From Cryptosporangium arvum DSM 44712 (GTDB lineage Bacteria; Actinomycetota; Actinomycetes; Mycobacteriales; Cryptosporangiaceae): 64,000 nt of DNA. This document shows, one piece after another, positions 1 to 8,312 of this stretch. The position numbers and the translations under genes are program-made. The notes under the pieces were generated by a model, which was given only the letters and a program-made list of their open reading frames with translations, did no database searches and was not told the DNA's origin. How positions within the stretch are numbered: the first letter of the stretch is position 1; every line of letters starts with the position of its first letter. The DNA is taken from assembly GCF_000585375.1 (NCBI RefSeq), contig NZ_KK073874.1, positions 3,906,001 to 3,970,000 of the forward strand, given 5' to 3'.

Positions 1-15
1 TATTTCGGGGGGATC

Positions 16-1104
16 ATGCCGGTCGAAATCGCGCTGTGGCGCGCTGATACCGACCCGCCATCTCGTCTGGCGCCCACGGGTGTGCCGCTGGAGTCCCAGC
101 TCGAGCAGCTCATCGAGACCGACCCGGCAATCCTCGGCGAACCCTTGCTGCTGATCGGCCGACAGGTGCCGACCGGCTACGGCACGTTCATCGACCTGCT
201 CGCGGTCGATGCCGAGGGTGGTCTGCACGTCCTGGAGCTCAAACGCGCCCGGACGCCGCGGGAAGTCGTAGCGCAGACCCTGGACTACGGATCCTGGGTG
301 GTCGGGCTCAGCCACTCCGACGTCCATGAAGTGTTCGCCGGCTACCGGCCCGGCCTCCCGTTCGAGGCGGCCTTCGCCGAGCGGTTCGGAGCAGCCCCGC
401 CCGACGAACTCAACACCCGCCAGCATCTGACGATCGTCGCCAGTGACATCGACCCAGCGACCGAACGCATCGTGTCCTACCTCAACACCGGCTTCGCTGT
501 ACCGGTCAATGTCTTGTTCTTCCGCTACTTCACCGACGCAGATCGCTCCTACCTAGCCCGTACCTGGCTTCTCGACGACGCGCCCAGCATCGGCGGCCGC
601 CCGACGGGCACACGCCGCGGCACTCGCGAGGAGTGGAACGGACAGGACTGGTACGTCGCGTTCGGCGAAGAGGCCGGCTCACGGAATTGGGACGACGCGC
701 GCAGCTACGGCTTCGTCTCGGCCGGCGGCGGGACATGGTTCACCAAGACGCTACGAGCGCTTCCGGTCGGCGCCCGCATCTTCGTCCATATTCCCAAGAA
801 CGGGTACGTCGGCGTCGGAATCGTCGCCGGCCCCGCTCAGACATCCACCGACGCGGTCCTGACGATCAACCTCGACCGGCAGCAGTTCACCGACCTCGCC
901 CTGCAGGGGTCCTACCGGCTCGGCGAACCGATCGACCCGGACCACGCCGAGTACATCGTCCCCGTGGAGTGGATCCATACCCGCGACCGCGATCAGGCGA
1001 TCTGGCAGCGCGGAATGTTCGCCAACCAGAACAGCGCGTGCAAACTGCGTAACCAATTCACTCTCGACGCGCTCAGCCGCGCCTTCGGCCTCGAGAACGG
1101 CTGA
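16..1104 (+). CDS. PD-(D/E)XK-type nuclease with C-terminal PUA/EVE-like domain
   Basis: The first half (about residues 20-110) carries the core of a NucS/DUF91-like restriction-type nuclease: an acidic FIDLLAV strand followed by LHVLELKRAR, the D-(x)n-E-x-K metal-binding pattern, and then a helix with a QTLDY segment. The second half (about residues 205-335, starting near EEWNGQDWYV) alternates strands such as GARIFVHIPKNGYVGVG, which resembles a PUA/EVE-type nucleic-acid or modified-base reader. At 362 aa it is longer than actinobacterial NucS mismatch endonuclease (about 220 aa), so it is a relative, not NucS itself. The start is ATG with GGGGGGATC just upstream. It stands alone and is convergent with the lipoprotein gene. 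The nuclease fold is well supported by motif; the substrate is unknown. Confidence 0.75.
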   Translation: MPVEIALWRADTDPPSRLAPTGVPLESQLEQLIETDPAILGEPLLLIGRQVPTGYGTFIDLLAVDAEGGLHVLELKRARTPREVVAQTLDYGSWVVGLSHSDVHEVFAGYRPGLPFEAAFAERFGAAPPDELNTRQHLTIVASDIDPATERIVSYLNTGFAVPVNVLFFRYFTDADRSYLARTWLLDDAPSIGGRPTGTRRGTREEWNGQDWYVAFGEEAGSRNWDDARSYGFVSAGGGTWFTKTLRALPVGARIFVHIPKNGYVGVGIVAGPAQTSTDAVLTINLDRQQFTDLALQGSYRLGEPIDPDHAEYIVPVEWIHTRDRDQAIWQRGMFANQNSACKLRNQFTLDALSRAFGLENG

Positions 1105-1181
1105 CGAGTGACGCGCTCAACTGCCGGGCGCCACGCGTCGGTCGTACCGCACGGATCGTCTGCGCTTCGGGAGTTCGGACG

Positions 1182-2657
1182 TCACTCGAGGAGACCGATG
1201 CTGGCGAGCACCGCCGAGCGGTAGAGCACCAGCGGGTCAGCCGACCCGTCCAGGCGCACGAGGACGATCTGGTCCCGCGCGCCGAGCGACGCCCGGCCGC
1301 CGGCGCCATCGCGGAGCGACACGACGACGTGTCTTCCGTCCGGGGTCGCGACGATCTCGCCGAGCCGTTGATCGTCGCCGACGTCGAGGAGCTCGGTGCG
1401 TCGGCCGTAGATGTCCGCCACGAGGAGGGCGTCGTTCCGCTCGTACAGCATGCGGCCACGGGTCAGCGCGAGCCTCGGCTGCGCGTGCGACGGTGCCCTG
1501 GTGACGTCACCACCCGCAGTGAGTGTGAGAACTTCACCCCCGGGTGAGAACCGCAGTCCGGCCGGGGAATCCGCGTCCATCCCGGCGACACCGGTAGCCG
1601 CCGGCGTCGCCTTCACCGCACGGAGCTGAGCGATGGCCAGATCCGACGACCAGACGCGGGTGGGCGACGGCGTCCCGAGGTCGGGATCCTCGTCCACCTC
1701 CGCGATCAGCGCGTAGTCCCCCGCGAACGTCGCGGTGACTCTCCCGAGGTCCGCCGGCCCGCCGATGATGGGGCGGACCTTCCCGCTCGGAAGGTCGACG
1801 ACGAGCAGGCGGGCGTCCGCCGTCGCCACGGCGTAGCGCCCGTCCCGGGCCAACGACACGTCACCGACCGGGCGCACCAGCGTCCGGACCGTACCCGCCG
1901 GGCTGATCAGGCTGAGCGCCCGGAGCCCTCGCACCAGATGCACGGCGACGAACGCCCCCTCGGCGAACACACCCCGCGTGAACGCCGGGACGGTCGTGCG
2001 CACGGCGCCCGTCGCCGTGTCGGCGATCACGAGCGAGCCCGACCGTTTCGCCGCCAGGTACCGGCCGTCCGACGACACCGCGGTCGGATACTCCGGCAGC
2101 CCCACCGCCTTCGACGGCGCGCCGGACGCCAGATCGATGCCGCCGAAGCGCGCGCTCGCCCCCTCGGCCCAGTACGCCCCACCGTCACGAGCGAGTTCGC
2201 AGGTACCCGCGGGCCGGTTGGTTCGCCGATCCGGTCCGATGGTGAGGCAGCCGGTGCCGGTGGCGGTGACCGTGGCCGAGAGGGGGAACACGCGATCGGG
2301 GTGGACGGAGTCCGGCAGCGTCACATCGAATACCCGCCCTCCGCTCAACAAGGCCGATCGCCGTTCGTCGCCCGGCCACCGGGCAACGGTCGGCAGCGTG
2401 GGGTTCCCCTGCGCGAGCCGCACGTGCTGCCGGACGGGCGCGACACCGGCGATCTCGTCGCCGAAACGCGCGACCGCCCGCAGCCCGGGGAGGTCGGTGC
2501 GCGACCCGTCCGGCGTCAAGAACACGGCCGGGCCCAGCCCGGTCACCCCCGCCGGGAGTGCGTTGACCCGCTCCGGCAGCGATTCGTCGGCGCGGGACCC
2601 GACACAGCCGCCGGCCGCCAGCACCAGGACCACCACTGCCGCCACCACCCGCTTCAC
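1182..2657 (-). CDS. Lipoprotein with beta-propeller-like repeats
   Basis: With the GTG start at 2657 the product begins VKRVV, then a hydrophobic stretch and the lipobox LAAGGC, a typical short lipoprotein signal. A start at 2753 would add 32 residues before the signal and is less likely. The rest (about 490 aa) is a series of strand-rich repeats with phrases such as SSDGRYLAAKRSG, SLARDGRYAVATADAR and ATPDGRHVVVSLRDG, the pattern of WD40/TolB-like propellers. No enzyme motif is visible. It would be anchored outside the membrane. It lies 147 bp downstream of the signal peptidase gene on the same strand, so it may belong to the export locus, but the link is positional only. Confidence 0.7.
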   Translation of the reverse strand: MKRVVAAVVVLVLAAGGCVGSRADESLPERVNALPAGVTGLGPAVFLTPDGSRTDLPGLRAVARFGDEIAGVAPVRQHVRLAQGNPTLPTVARWPGDERRSALLSGGRVFDVTLPDSVHPDRVFPLSATVTATGTGCLTIGPDRRTNRPAGTCELARDGGAYWAEGASARFGGIDLASGAPSKAVGLPEYPTAVSSDGRYLAAKRSGSLVIADTATGAVRTTVPAFTRGVFAEGAFVAVHLVRGLRALSLISPAGTVRTLVRPVGDVSLARDGRYAVATADARLLVVDLPSGKVRPIIGGPADLGRVTATFAGDYALIAEVDEDPDLGTPSPTRVWSSDLAIAQLRAVKATPAATGVAGMDADSPAGLRFSPGGEVLTLTAGGDVTRAPSHAQPRLALTRGRMLYERNDALLVADIYGRRTELLDVGDDQRLGEIVATPDGRHVVVSLRDGAGGRASLGARDQIVLVRLDGSADPLVLYRSAVLASIGLLE

Positions 2658-2804
2658 GCCGTGACCCACACCCGGTGGGCCGACGGGGGCACGCCGCACT
2701 GCCGCCCCGAACGTCCGGGCGAACGCACTGACGTCGGTGGACCCCACTCTCACCGCGATCTCCCCTGGACGGCGCCGGCAACGTCAACAGGGTCATCGCA
2801 CACA

Positions 2805-3281
2805 TCAGCCGTGTCCGCAGCAGATCCGTGCAGACTGCCGCCGCTGTGCCCGCGGACGCACGACGGCGCCGAGGAGGTTGCCGCCGGCGAAGTAGCCGAA
2901 CTGACGCGAGTCCGTCCCCGCCGGATTGTCGCCGAGGACGACCAGGCAGTCGTCGGGCACCACGTCCTCGGCGACCGCACCCAACGCCGGTACCCGCGTT
3001 CGGGGGACGGGATCGCCCGGCGCGGCCGCGACCCGTTTGATGACCCAGAACGGGTCGTCGATGGGCGGCGGCCCGCCCAGTCGCTTACCCGCGAGGATCA
3101 CGATCACCTGCCCGGCCCGGACCGCGGAGACGTGGCAGCGACGCACCAGGACCCGGTCACCGGAACGGTACGTGGGCTCCATGCTGAAGCCGGTGACCCG
3201 GACCACCACCAGGTTCCGCCGGACCCACACCGCGGCGGCGAGCACGCCACCGATCGGTGCCAGCGCCGCGACGATGTTCAC
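2805..3281 (-). CDS. S26 family signal peptidase
   Basis: This 158-aa protein has an N-terminal membrane segment (about residues 3-20), the catalytic serine in GFSMEPTY (Ser33), the general-base lysine in VIKRVAAAPGD (Lys82) and the box-E-like GDNPAGTDSRQFGYF. It is a complete, minimal type I signal peptidase of the S26 family, shorter than housekeeping LepB. The GTG start at 3281 overlaps the TGA of the ABC transporter gene (GTGA), so the two are translationally coupled. Dedicated S26 peptidases next to an ABC exporter and a small precursor peptide usually trim the exported peptide; here the candidate is the Cys-rich peptide at 5645-5821, which has an Ala-rich site before its first cysteine. 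Confidence 0.88.
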   Translation of the reverse strand: MNIVAALAPIGGVLAAAVWVRRNLVVVRVTGFSMEPTYRSGDRVLVRRCHVSAVRAGQVIVILAGKRLGGPPPIDDPFWVIKRVAAAPGDPVPRTRVPALGAVAEDVVPDDCLVVLGDNPAGTDSRQFGYFAGGNLLGAVVRPRAQRRQSARICCGHG

Positions 3282-5158
3282 GGTGCCGCCTCGACCGTCG
3301 CTTGATCTTCGAGGTAGCCGGTGGCCTGCAGCAGGAACAGGTGAGCGTAGATCCCGCCGGTGTTCATCAGGTCGGCGTGCGTGCCCTCCTCCACGACGAC
3401 GCCGTCGTCCATCACCGCGATGGCGTCGGCGTTCCGGATCGAGCCGAGACGGTGGGAGATGAGCACGCTGGTGCGCCCGGCGCGGTGCCGCTGCAGTCCG
3501 GCATGGATGCGGTACTCCGCCTCGGCGTCCATGCCGGACGACGGCTCGTCCAGGATCATCAGGTCGCGGCCGTCGCGCATGAAGGCGCGGGCGACCGCGA
3601 GCCGCTGCCACTGGCCGCCGGAGAGGACCACCCCGGTGGTGGGATCCTCGCGGTCGGTCTCGGTCATGAAGATCCGCGACAGCAGCGTCTGATAGCCGGC
3701 CGGGAGACCGGCGAGTTCGTCGTCGACACCGGCCCGCTGCGCCGCGGTGCGGATGCGGTCCTCGTCGTCGATCGCGGTGACGTCGCCGACGCCGATGTTC
3801 TCCGCCGCGGTCAGGTCGTACTCGACGAAGTCCTGGAAGACGGCGGTCACCCGCTCCCGCAGCGACGCCGGGTCGAGGTCGCGCAGGTCGACGCCGTCCC
3901 AGTACACCGCGCCCCGCTCCGGGTCGTAGAACCGGCACAGCAGCTTGATCAGCGTGCTCTTCCCGGAACCATTCCGCCCGACGAGCGCGGTCGCCCGGCC
4001 GACGGGGATCGTCAGGTTGACGCCGCGCAGCGCCCAGGGCGCGTCCGGTGTGTACCGGAACCACACGTCGCGCAGCTCGATGCCCTCGCGCAGCGGTGGC
4101 GCCTGCCGGGGGTGCGCGACGGCCGGTAGGTCGGACGGGCCGGTGACCACGGCACGGTAGTGGTCGAAGATCAGGAACTTCTGATGAAGCAGCGTGAACT
4201 GCCCGATCGCGTTCGACAGCGCGCTCTGCACTCCGGCGGTCGCACCGATGAACAGCGCGATGTCGCCGATCGACAGGTCACCCTGCCGGGCGGCCCGGAC
4301 CGCCCACACCAGGCCGCCGCCGGCGACCGCGGCGCCGAGCAGCGCGAGCCCGCCCTGCACGGCGAGCTCCCGGCGGTCGACGGCGCGGCGCGCGGCGTCG
4401 GCCTTGCGGCGTTCGGTGAGCATCCGCCTCTGCAGGAAGCCCGCGATCCCGAAGAGCCGGGTCTCCTTCGCGGCGTTGGCCCGCAGCAGCAGCTCGCGGT
4501 AGAACAGCTCACGGCGCTCGTTCGGACTGATCGTGAACGTCATGTCGGCGCGTCGGCGGGACAGCGCGAGTTCGGCGAAGAGCACCGGGATCGCGGCGAC
4601 CACGACGACGACCGCCATCACCGGGCTGATCACCACGAGCGACACCAGGAAACCGACCAGCGCGAGCACGGACCGGGCGGCGCCGAGACCACCGGCGACG
4701 ACGTCGGCGGGTCCGCGTTCGGACATCACCGCCATCTGGAGCCGGTCGAGGAACGCGGGCTGCTCGAACCGGACCAGCCCGATCAGCCGCCCGACCGACC
4801 CGTGCAGCCGTTCGATCGCGGTCAGGCTCGCCGTCCGGTTCAACTCGGCCTGCAGGTACTGGTCCAGTTGCGGCAGCGTCGCGGTCACGACGCCGGCGAG
4901 CGCCACGCCGGTGGCGAGTCCGACGAGGAGACCGGCCGGTCCGCCGGCGACGATCTGGTCGATCACGGCCCGGGTCAACCAGGTGACGGCGACCGGAGCC
5001 GCGGCACCGACCAGCGCCGAGACGGCCAGCAGCACCACGGCGCGGGGCGAGGCCAGCCAGGCGATGCGGACGGCCATCAGCGCGGCCGCCCGTGGCGACA
5101 CGTCCGGCGCCGTCGGTCCGGCGGCGGGTGGCATCCCGCCGGGTGGCGGCGTGGTCAC
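3278..5158 (-). CDS. ABC exporter, fused membrane and ATPase domains
   Basis: The 626-aa half transporter has six predicted membrane helices in the first 300 residues, followed by a nucleotide-binding domain: Walker A GRNGSGKST (about residue 393), Q-loop VFQDFVEYD, signature LSGGQWQRLAVARA, Walker B LMILDEPSSG and the switch histidine in SVLISHRLG. There is no N-terminal C39 protease domain, which fits with cleavage by the separate S26 peptidase. GTG at 5158 overlaps the stop of the upstream gene by 4 nt. It probably works as a homodimer exporting a peptide; the substrate is inferred from the neighbourhood only. Confidence 0.9.
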   Translation of the reverse strand: MTTPPPGGMPPAAGPTAPDVSPRAAALMAVRIAWLASPRAVVLLAVSALVGAAAPVAVTWLTRAVIDQIVAGGPAGLLVGLATGVALAGVVTATLPQLDQYLQAELNRTASLTAIERLHGSVGRLIGLVRFEQPAFLDRLQMAVMSERGPADVVAGGLGAARSVLALVGFLVSLVVISPVMAVVVVVAAIPVLFAELALSRRRADMTFTISPNERRELFYRELLLRANAAKETRLFGIAGFLQRRMLTERRKADAARRAVDRRELAVQGGLALLGAAVAGGGLVWAVRAARQGDLSIGDIALFIGATAGVQSALSNAIGQFTLLHQKFLIFDHYRAVVTGPSDLPAVAHPRQAPPLREGIELRDVWFRYTPDAPWALRGVNLTIPVGRATALVGRNGSGKSTLIKLLCRFYDPERGAVYWDGVDLRDLDPASLRERVTAVFQDFVEYDLTAAENIGVGDVTAIDDEDRIRTAAQRAGVDDELAGLPAGYQTLLSRIFMTETDREDPTTGVVLSGGQWQRLAVARAFMRDGRDLMILDEPSSGMDAEAEYRIHAGLQRHRAGRTSVLISHRLGSIRNADAIAVMDDGVVVEEGTHADLMNTGGIYAHLFLLQATGYLEDQATVEAAP

Positions 5159-5409
5159 GGGATCGGGACCGGCGTCAGCTCACCCAGCACGGCGGCAGCC
5201 GCCTCGCGGGTGCCCATGACGACGGCGATGACCCGGGACGCACCGCTGGGGAAGAAGTCCGTAGCCGTGCTTCCGACCGGCAGCACGGCGTCGTGCGGGC
5301 CCGGGACGGCGCTGACCTGGCGGAGCGTGCGGACGACCCCGAGGGTCAGCAGGAGGTTGAGCAGACCGAGCACACCCACGGCGAGGACGGCGGCGACGAG
5401 GTAGGGCAC
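5155..5409 (-). CDS. Short membrane protein, shrunken TlpA/thioredoxin-like partner
   Basis: The 84-aa product starts with a membrane anchor (PYLVAAVLAVGVLGLLNLLL) followed by GVVRTLRQ, which matches the N-terminus of the membrane-anchored TlpA-like proteins that sit beside MauE in actinomycetes. Those are normally about 180-200 aa with a FFSPGCxPC redox motif. Here the text runs from TDFFPSG directly to ASRVIAVVMGTREAAAAVL and then stops, so the CxxC segment and the C-terminal half appear to be missing. GTG at 5409 has a GAGAGGA ribosome site and the stop overlaps the ABC gene. It may keep only a structural role or be a translated relic. The family assignment is from memory of the anchor sequence. 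Confidence 0.55.
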   Translation of the reverse strand: MPYLVAAVLAVGVLGLLNLLLTLGVVRTLRQVSAVPGPHDAVLPVGSTATDFFPSGASRVIAVVMGTREAAAAVLGELTPVPIP

Positions 5410-5410
5410 G

Positions 5411-5581
5411 TCAGATCCTCTCCGTCGCGGGACCCGTCCCGACCGGCGTCGACCGGTCGGAGAGGAGGTCCGCGACGTCGTCGAAGGAGATCGTGAGAAC
5501 AGCGAGGACGAGGGGGCAGAAGATGGCGACGCCGACGCGCGCACCCGAGCACGAGATGGGCGCACGAACATCCGCCTCCAC
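5411..5581 (-). pseudogene. Possible MauE/DoxX-type membrane protein remnant
   Basis: The stretch between the Cys-rich peptide gene and the TlpA-like gene is open to the TGA at 5411-5413 and encodes, from a GTG at 5581, about 56 residues including one hydrophobic segment (GVAIFCPLVLAVLTISF) with an ISCSG segment just before it. In homologous actinomycete loci this position holds MauE, whose last helix follows a cysteine pair. This could be the tail of a deleted mauE. Its stop lies 1 nt before the next GTG, a normal operon junction, which argues that a real gene once ended here. Coding status is uncertain. Confidence 0.3.
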
Positions 5582-5644
5582 GGTGCGGCCGCTGCCGGCG
5601 CGCCGCCGGACCGGAACGGACCCGGTCCGGCGGCGACGGCGAAC

Positions 5645-5821
5645 TCAGCAGGTGCCGCAGCCGCGGCACTGCTTCACGTAGCCGCCGCTGGACTGCCAGA
5701 CCCAGTAGCACATCCTTCCGATGTAGGAGGACTGGCAGGAGTACTCGCAGAACGACGACGCCGCCGCCGCGGAGGTGGTCGGAACGAACAGGGACAACAG
5801 ACGGTCCGCAAGCCGGGTCAT
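5645..5821 (-). CDS. Small six-cysteine precursor peptide
   Basis: This 58-aa peptide starts at ATG 5821 with a strong AAGGAG site 7 nt upstream. The leader MTRLADRLLSLFVPTTSAAAA is amphipathic and ends in an alanine-rich stretch, like a signal-peptidase site. The remainder carries cysteines at 25, 29, 38, 52, 55 and 58, aromatic residues (YWVW) and a CRGCGTC end. Small Cys-rich proteins of this layout often lie upstream of MauE and TlpA-like redox genes in actinomycetes. Downstream on the same strand come an ABC exporter and a type I signal peptidase; upstream lies a SARP regulator. It is probably secreted and disulfide-bonded. Antimicrobial or signalling activity is only a guess. Confidence 0.75.
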   Translation of the reverse strand: MTRLADRLLSLFVPTTSAAAASSFCEYSCQSSYIGRMCYWVWQSSGGYVKQCRGCGTC

Positions 5822-5940
5822 GTACTGCTCCTTCGCTCGGACTGGTCGGTGAAGCCTCGCCACGATAAGCAGGCCGGCTCACCGTCAGCAATGCACAAAA
5901 GCGCAGCTCAGAGGCGTCTTCTACGCCGGTTCCACCGGAA

Positions 5941-7857
5941 CTAAACGGGGCGCCGGCCGACCGCAGCCGTGCCGACGACCGGAGGACGGAGGAACGCCGG
6001 CCGTGCGCGGGGGGCGGTCCGTCTGGGGGGTGTGCACAGCACGGGCGTCGCGTGTTCCTTCGCGAACAGCCGGGTCAGCGTGTGGACGCGGTACCAGGGT
6101 CGCCCGTACCGGTCCACCCCGGCGGTCGCGAGCAATCGTTGATCGACCAGCGCGCGCAACGCCTCCTCCGCGCTGGCCTCGTCGAAGCCGGAGACCACGT
6201 CGGCGACCCAGCCGGGGAAACTGACGACCTCGAGCATCGCGAGCCGCTGCAGCATCAACCGGGCCCGGTCGTCGAGCAGGACCCAGCCTTTCCGGATCGC
6301 CGCCCGGACGTCGAGGTCGCGCAGGTGCAGCTCGTCCAGCCGACGGCGTTCCTCGCCCATCTTGGCGAGGAGCCAGGTGAGCGACGTCTCGGGGGTGGCC
6401 GCGGCGCGGGCCGCGACGATGCGTACGGCGAGGGGAAGCCGACCGCACAGCTCGATCAGCCGCCGCGCCGCGTGCCGCTCCGCCTCCAGACGAGCGGTGC
6501 CGACCGCCCGCTCCAGCAGGCGCCACGCCTCGTCGAACGTGAACACGTCCAGGTCGACGAGCCGGCAGCCGGCCAGGCCGGACAGGCACGTGCGACTGGT
6601 CACGACCACCGCGCATCCGGCACCACCGGGGATCAGTGTCCGCACGTCCTGCTCCCGGTGGGCGTTCTGCACCAGGAGCAGGACGCGCCGGTCGGCGACT
6701 CGGCTGCGGAGCAGCGCAGCGCATTCGTCCGCACCGTTCGGAATGACGGAATCGGGTACTCCCGACGCTCGCAGGAACCCGGCGAGCACACCGCGGAGAT
6801 CCGCGATCCGTCCGGGACCCCCGTCGAGATCCGCGTAGAGCTGGCCGTCCGGATAGGCCCGGCGCAGATCGTGGGCGAGCCGGACCGCGAGCGCGCTCTT
6901 CCCGACCCCGGGCGGCCCGGAGATCGCCAACACGCGGACGGTCGTCGGATCCGCCGCATCCAGCGCCTGCCGGCCGAACCGCAGCTCCGCCTCCCGCCCG
7001 ACGAAGTCCGCCAGGTCGGCGGGTGTCTGCGCGGGCGCCGTCCAGCGGTCGGCACCGTCCGGCCGGCGAGCACGGGGTGCGGGACTCATCGTCTGATCGA
7101 CGTGCTCCGCCGCCAGTACATCGCGGTGCACGGCGCGCAGTTGCGGTCCGGGAACGATGCCGAACCGGTCGACGAGCCGGTCGTAGGTGACCCGGTAGGC
7201 GTCCAGTGCCTCGGCCCGCCGCCCGGTGGCGGCCAGGGCGCGCATCCACTGCCCGGCCAGCCGTTCCCGGGTCGGATGCTCGGCCACCAGCGCGCGGAGC
7301 TCCCCGAGGACCGCGCTCTGACGGTGGGCGCGCAGATCCGCTTCGATCCGCGCCTCCAGCGCCACCAGCCGCCGCTCCTCCAGGGCCGCGGCGTACGCCG
7401 CTCCGGTGCGGGTCGGCGGTACGTCCACGAGCGCCGGTCCCCGGTACAGGGCGAGCGCATCGGTCAACAGCAGCGAGGCGTCCTCCGCGTCGCCTCGCTG
7501 CAGCGCCTGGTGTCCCGCCACGCAGATCGCGTCGAAGCGGTGGACGTCGACGGCTTCCGGCGGCAGGTCGAGTCGGTAGCCACGGCCGTGCCCGACGACG
7601 CAACTCGCGCCGTCCGCCCCGAACGTCCGTCGTAGCGTCAGCACGTACCCCCGCACGAGGCTGTCGGCCGACGCCGGCGGTCCGTCGCCCCAGATCTCGG
7701 CGACGAGCCGATCGAGTGGCACGAGCTGACCGAGTTGTACGACGAGCACGGCGAGCAGCGCGCGAACCTTCGCGCCGGCGACCAGCCGCCACTCGTCACC
7801 GTTGTGGATCTCCATCGAACCAAGACAGCGACAGCGCAGAGTTGTCATTGTCGGCAA
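5941..7857 (-). CDS. SARP-family transcription regulator with NB-ARC ATPase
   Basis: The 638-aa protein has an OmpR-like winged-helix domain (about residues 8-98, ending GHGRGYRLDLP), the BTAD domain typical of SARP activators (about 105-250, RAEALDAYRVTYDRLVDRFG) and a P-loop ATPase domain with ISGPPGVGKSALAV (Lys320). The C-terminal TPR region of full AfsR proteins is absent, so it is a short AfsR-like form. A TTG at 7857 lies 5 nt after GGAGGGG; an ATG at 7848 is the alternative start. It is on the same strand as, and 120 bp upstream of, the Cys-rich peptide gene, so it is the natural candidate activator of that locus. Confidence 0.88.
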   Translation of the reverse strand: MPTMTTLRCRCLGSMEIHNGDEWRLVAGAKVRALLAVLVVQLGQLVPLDRLVAEIWGDGPPASADSLVRGYVLTLRRTFGADGASCVVGHGRGYRLDLPPEAVDVHRFDAICVAGHQALQRGDAEDASLLLTDALALYRGPALVDVPPTRTGAAYAAALEERRLVALEARIEADLRAHRQSAVLGELRALVAEHPTRERLAGQWMRALAATGRRAEALDAYRVTYDRLVDRFGIVPGPQLRAVHRDVLAAEHVDQTMSPAPRARRPDGADRWTAPAQTPADLADFVGREAELRFGRQALDAADPTTVRVLAISGPPGVGKSALAVRLAHDLRRAYPDGQLYADLDGGPGRIADLRGVLAGFLRASGVPDSVIPNGADECAALLRSRVADRRVLLLVQNAHREQDVRTLIPGGAGCAVVVTSRTCLSGLAGCRLVDLDVFTFDEAWRLLERAVGTARLEAERHAARRLIELCGRLPLAVRIVAARAAATPETSLTWLLAKMGEERRRLDELHLRDLDVRAAIRKGWVLLDDRARLMLQRLAMLEVVSFPGWVADVVSGFDEASAEEALRALVDQRLLATAGVDRYGRPWYRVHTLTRLFAKEHATPVLCTPPRRTAPRARPAFLRPPVVGTAAVGRRPV

Positions 7858-8312
7858 TCACCCCTCCGGGGGAGTCGATGCGCAGCGTGGGGACTTGATC
7901 TGTCCTTTCCTGACGGTGAGTCGTCCGATGCCAACGCGGCGCAGTATTACTCCCCGAGTGGTCGGCGTGGGCGAGAGCAGCCGATACTGTGCCCGGAGTT
8001 GAGGGTTCCCACAGCAGTGACAACCCGGTCGGCCTTCAGCCCACGTGTGGACCGCTCACGATGCGGAGCTCAGCGGGGCGCCGGCCGGGCGACGTCACCG
8101 CGGATACCGCGTCCGTGCCCCGGGTCGTGGTGGGCGGTGCCGCGGTCACCCACGCCGTGAGCCGGTCGAGGCCGACTGCGGCCCGGTGCCCGATGACGCG
8201 GTCGTCGTGGCCCTCGGCGTGCACGAGGTCCACGGTGAGCCCTTCCGGCCGGCGGTGGGCGGGTGGACCCGGGGATCTCACTCCCGAAATCTCCGGAGGC
8301 CGGGATGCGCCG
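7858..8312. other. Gene-poor stretch, possible hydrolase-tail remnant
   Basis: This 455-bp interval holds no convincing gene. On the minus strand 8036-8281 is open and reads EGLTVDLVHAEGHDDRVIGH and DRLTAWVTA, which recalls the tail of alpha/beta-hydrolase-like proteins, but start, ribosome site and most of the fold are lacking. It is best seen as an eroded fragment plus the promoter of the SARP gene. Confidence 0.35.

Noticed and set aside
5921-7792. Long minus-strand frame (623 codons) over the SARP gene
   Set aside because: It is arginine- and proline-rich with no domain, and lies in another frame of the clear SARP/NB-ARC gene.
8036-8281. Possible intact small hydrolase gene on the minus strand
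   Set aside because: Only a short tail-like motif is readable, with no ribosome site and no nucleophile motif; kept only as a possible remnant in the gap entry.
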